Of a stretch of DNA of 43,660 nt, positions 43,433 to 43,660 are shown piece by piece (position 1 is the first letter of the stretch; each line of letters starts with the position of its first letter). Source of the DNA: Streptomyces sp. NRRL F-5727 (GTDB taxonomy: Bacteria; Actinomycetota; Actinomycetes; Streptomycetales; Streptomycetaceae); NCBI RefSeq assembly GCF_000719555.1, contig NZ_JOGX01000055.1, positions 1-43,660 on the forward strand. Reading direction: 5' to 3'. Under the pieces are notes generated by a model. That model saw only the letters and a list, made by a program, of their open reading frames with translations, was not told the DNA's origin and searched no databases. Position numbers and translations under genes: made by a program.

Positions 43433-43660
43433 CAGCCGGCGGTCGCCCAGGGGCTGTCGGCGCCGGCGGCGGCGGGGTGCTCGGCGCGGGCCGGGCAGCA
43501 GCCGATCGGGCACAGGTCGTGGGAGGGGCCGAGGGCGCCCAGGGCGCACCGCTGGGCGCGTGTGCCGCGCTCGGCGGCGGCCCGCTCCAGGACGAGCTCG
43601 CGGACGGCGGCGGCGAACCGCGGGTCGGCGCCGACGGTGGCGGAGCGGCGGACCGGGAGG
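43432..43660 (-). CDS. Probable sirohydrochlorin chelatase, C-terminal part (partial)
   Basis: The window ends inside this minus-strand gene; only the last ~75 residues are seen: [40 protein letters not shown], then an Ala/Pro-rich end. The DPRFAxxVRxLVxER segment followed by a cysteine-rich DxCPxGCCPAR tail is what I recall from actinobacterial CbiX-type sirohydrochlorin chelatases (siroheme/cobalamin branch). The diagnostic N-terminal histidines are outside the window. A different metal-binding protein cannot be excluded. It is convergent with the SDR gene. Confidence 0.5.
   Translation of the reverse strand, partial: LPVRRSATVGADPRFAAAVRELVLERAAAERGTRAQRCALGALGPSHDLCPIGCCPARAEHPAAAGADSPWATAG

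Overview
The window is chromosomal DNA from a Streptomyces or very close relative. It has very high G+C with strong third-position bias and many GTG starts, and it opens on the 3' end of a Streptomyces-type 5S rRNA. The gene order matches the actinobacterial pgsA2/DUF881/sbp/garA/MerR/BFN/MerR/gcvP neighbourhood (Rv1822-Rv1832 in Mycobacterium; from memory, the SCO1389-SCO1378 stretch of S. coelicolor). There is no sign of prophage, plasmid or insertion sequence.

Region 1 (1-14150), conserved core, all on + except one gene. After the rRNA terminator come a CDP-alcohol phosphatidyltransferase (likely cardiolipin synthase), a sugar-nucleotidyltransferase fused to a decayed phosphomannomutase-like domain, two DUF881 membrane proteins flanking a small basic protein, a GarA-like FHA protein with a zinc ribbon, an FtsR-like MerR regulator, a bifunctional nuclease, a second MerR regulator, DNA polymerase IV, a PRC-barrel protein (-), and gcvP behind a tandem glycine riboswitch.

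Region 2 (14150-29830), single genes and divergent pairs, mostly separated by strong hairpin terminators. It holds DUF5999, a hypothetical, a GCS2 glutamate-cysteine ligase-like enzyme, a CPBP membrane protein, a PhzF epimerase, a PadR regulator with its operator, an SRPBCC protein, a Clp_N protein, three EamA exporters (one behind an 11-residue leader peptide), a PNPOx/MocR divergent pair with a PaiB-like remnant, an EamA/LysR divergent pair, an F420/FMN split-barrel protein, an isochorismatase-fold protein lacking its catalytic triad, and a Tat-exported Rieske lipoprotein.

Region 3 (30112-43406), an accessory island resembling bacterial light-response (LitR/CarH) loci but without carotenoid synthesis genes here. 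It holds an FAD amine-oxidase-like protein, an ECF sigma factor, a MerR/B12-binding regulator, an SRPBCC protein, a 27-codon ORF coupled to a DUF2071 protein, a DUF6480-like membrane peptide, two glycosyltransferases separated by a repeat-rich 625-bp gap, an iron-sulfur photolyase (FeS-BCP/PhrB type), DUF4383 and an SDR. A direct repeat of CGATGC with 11-bp period occurs in several of its intergenic regions, including an identical 20-bp copy upstream of both the sigma factor/oxidase pair and the MerR regulator. I propose this as the operator of a light- or B12-controlled regulon. The window ends in the C-terminus of a probable sirohydrochlorin chelatase.
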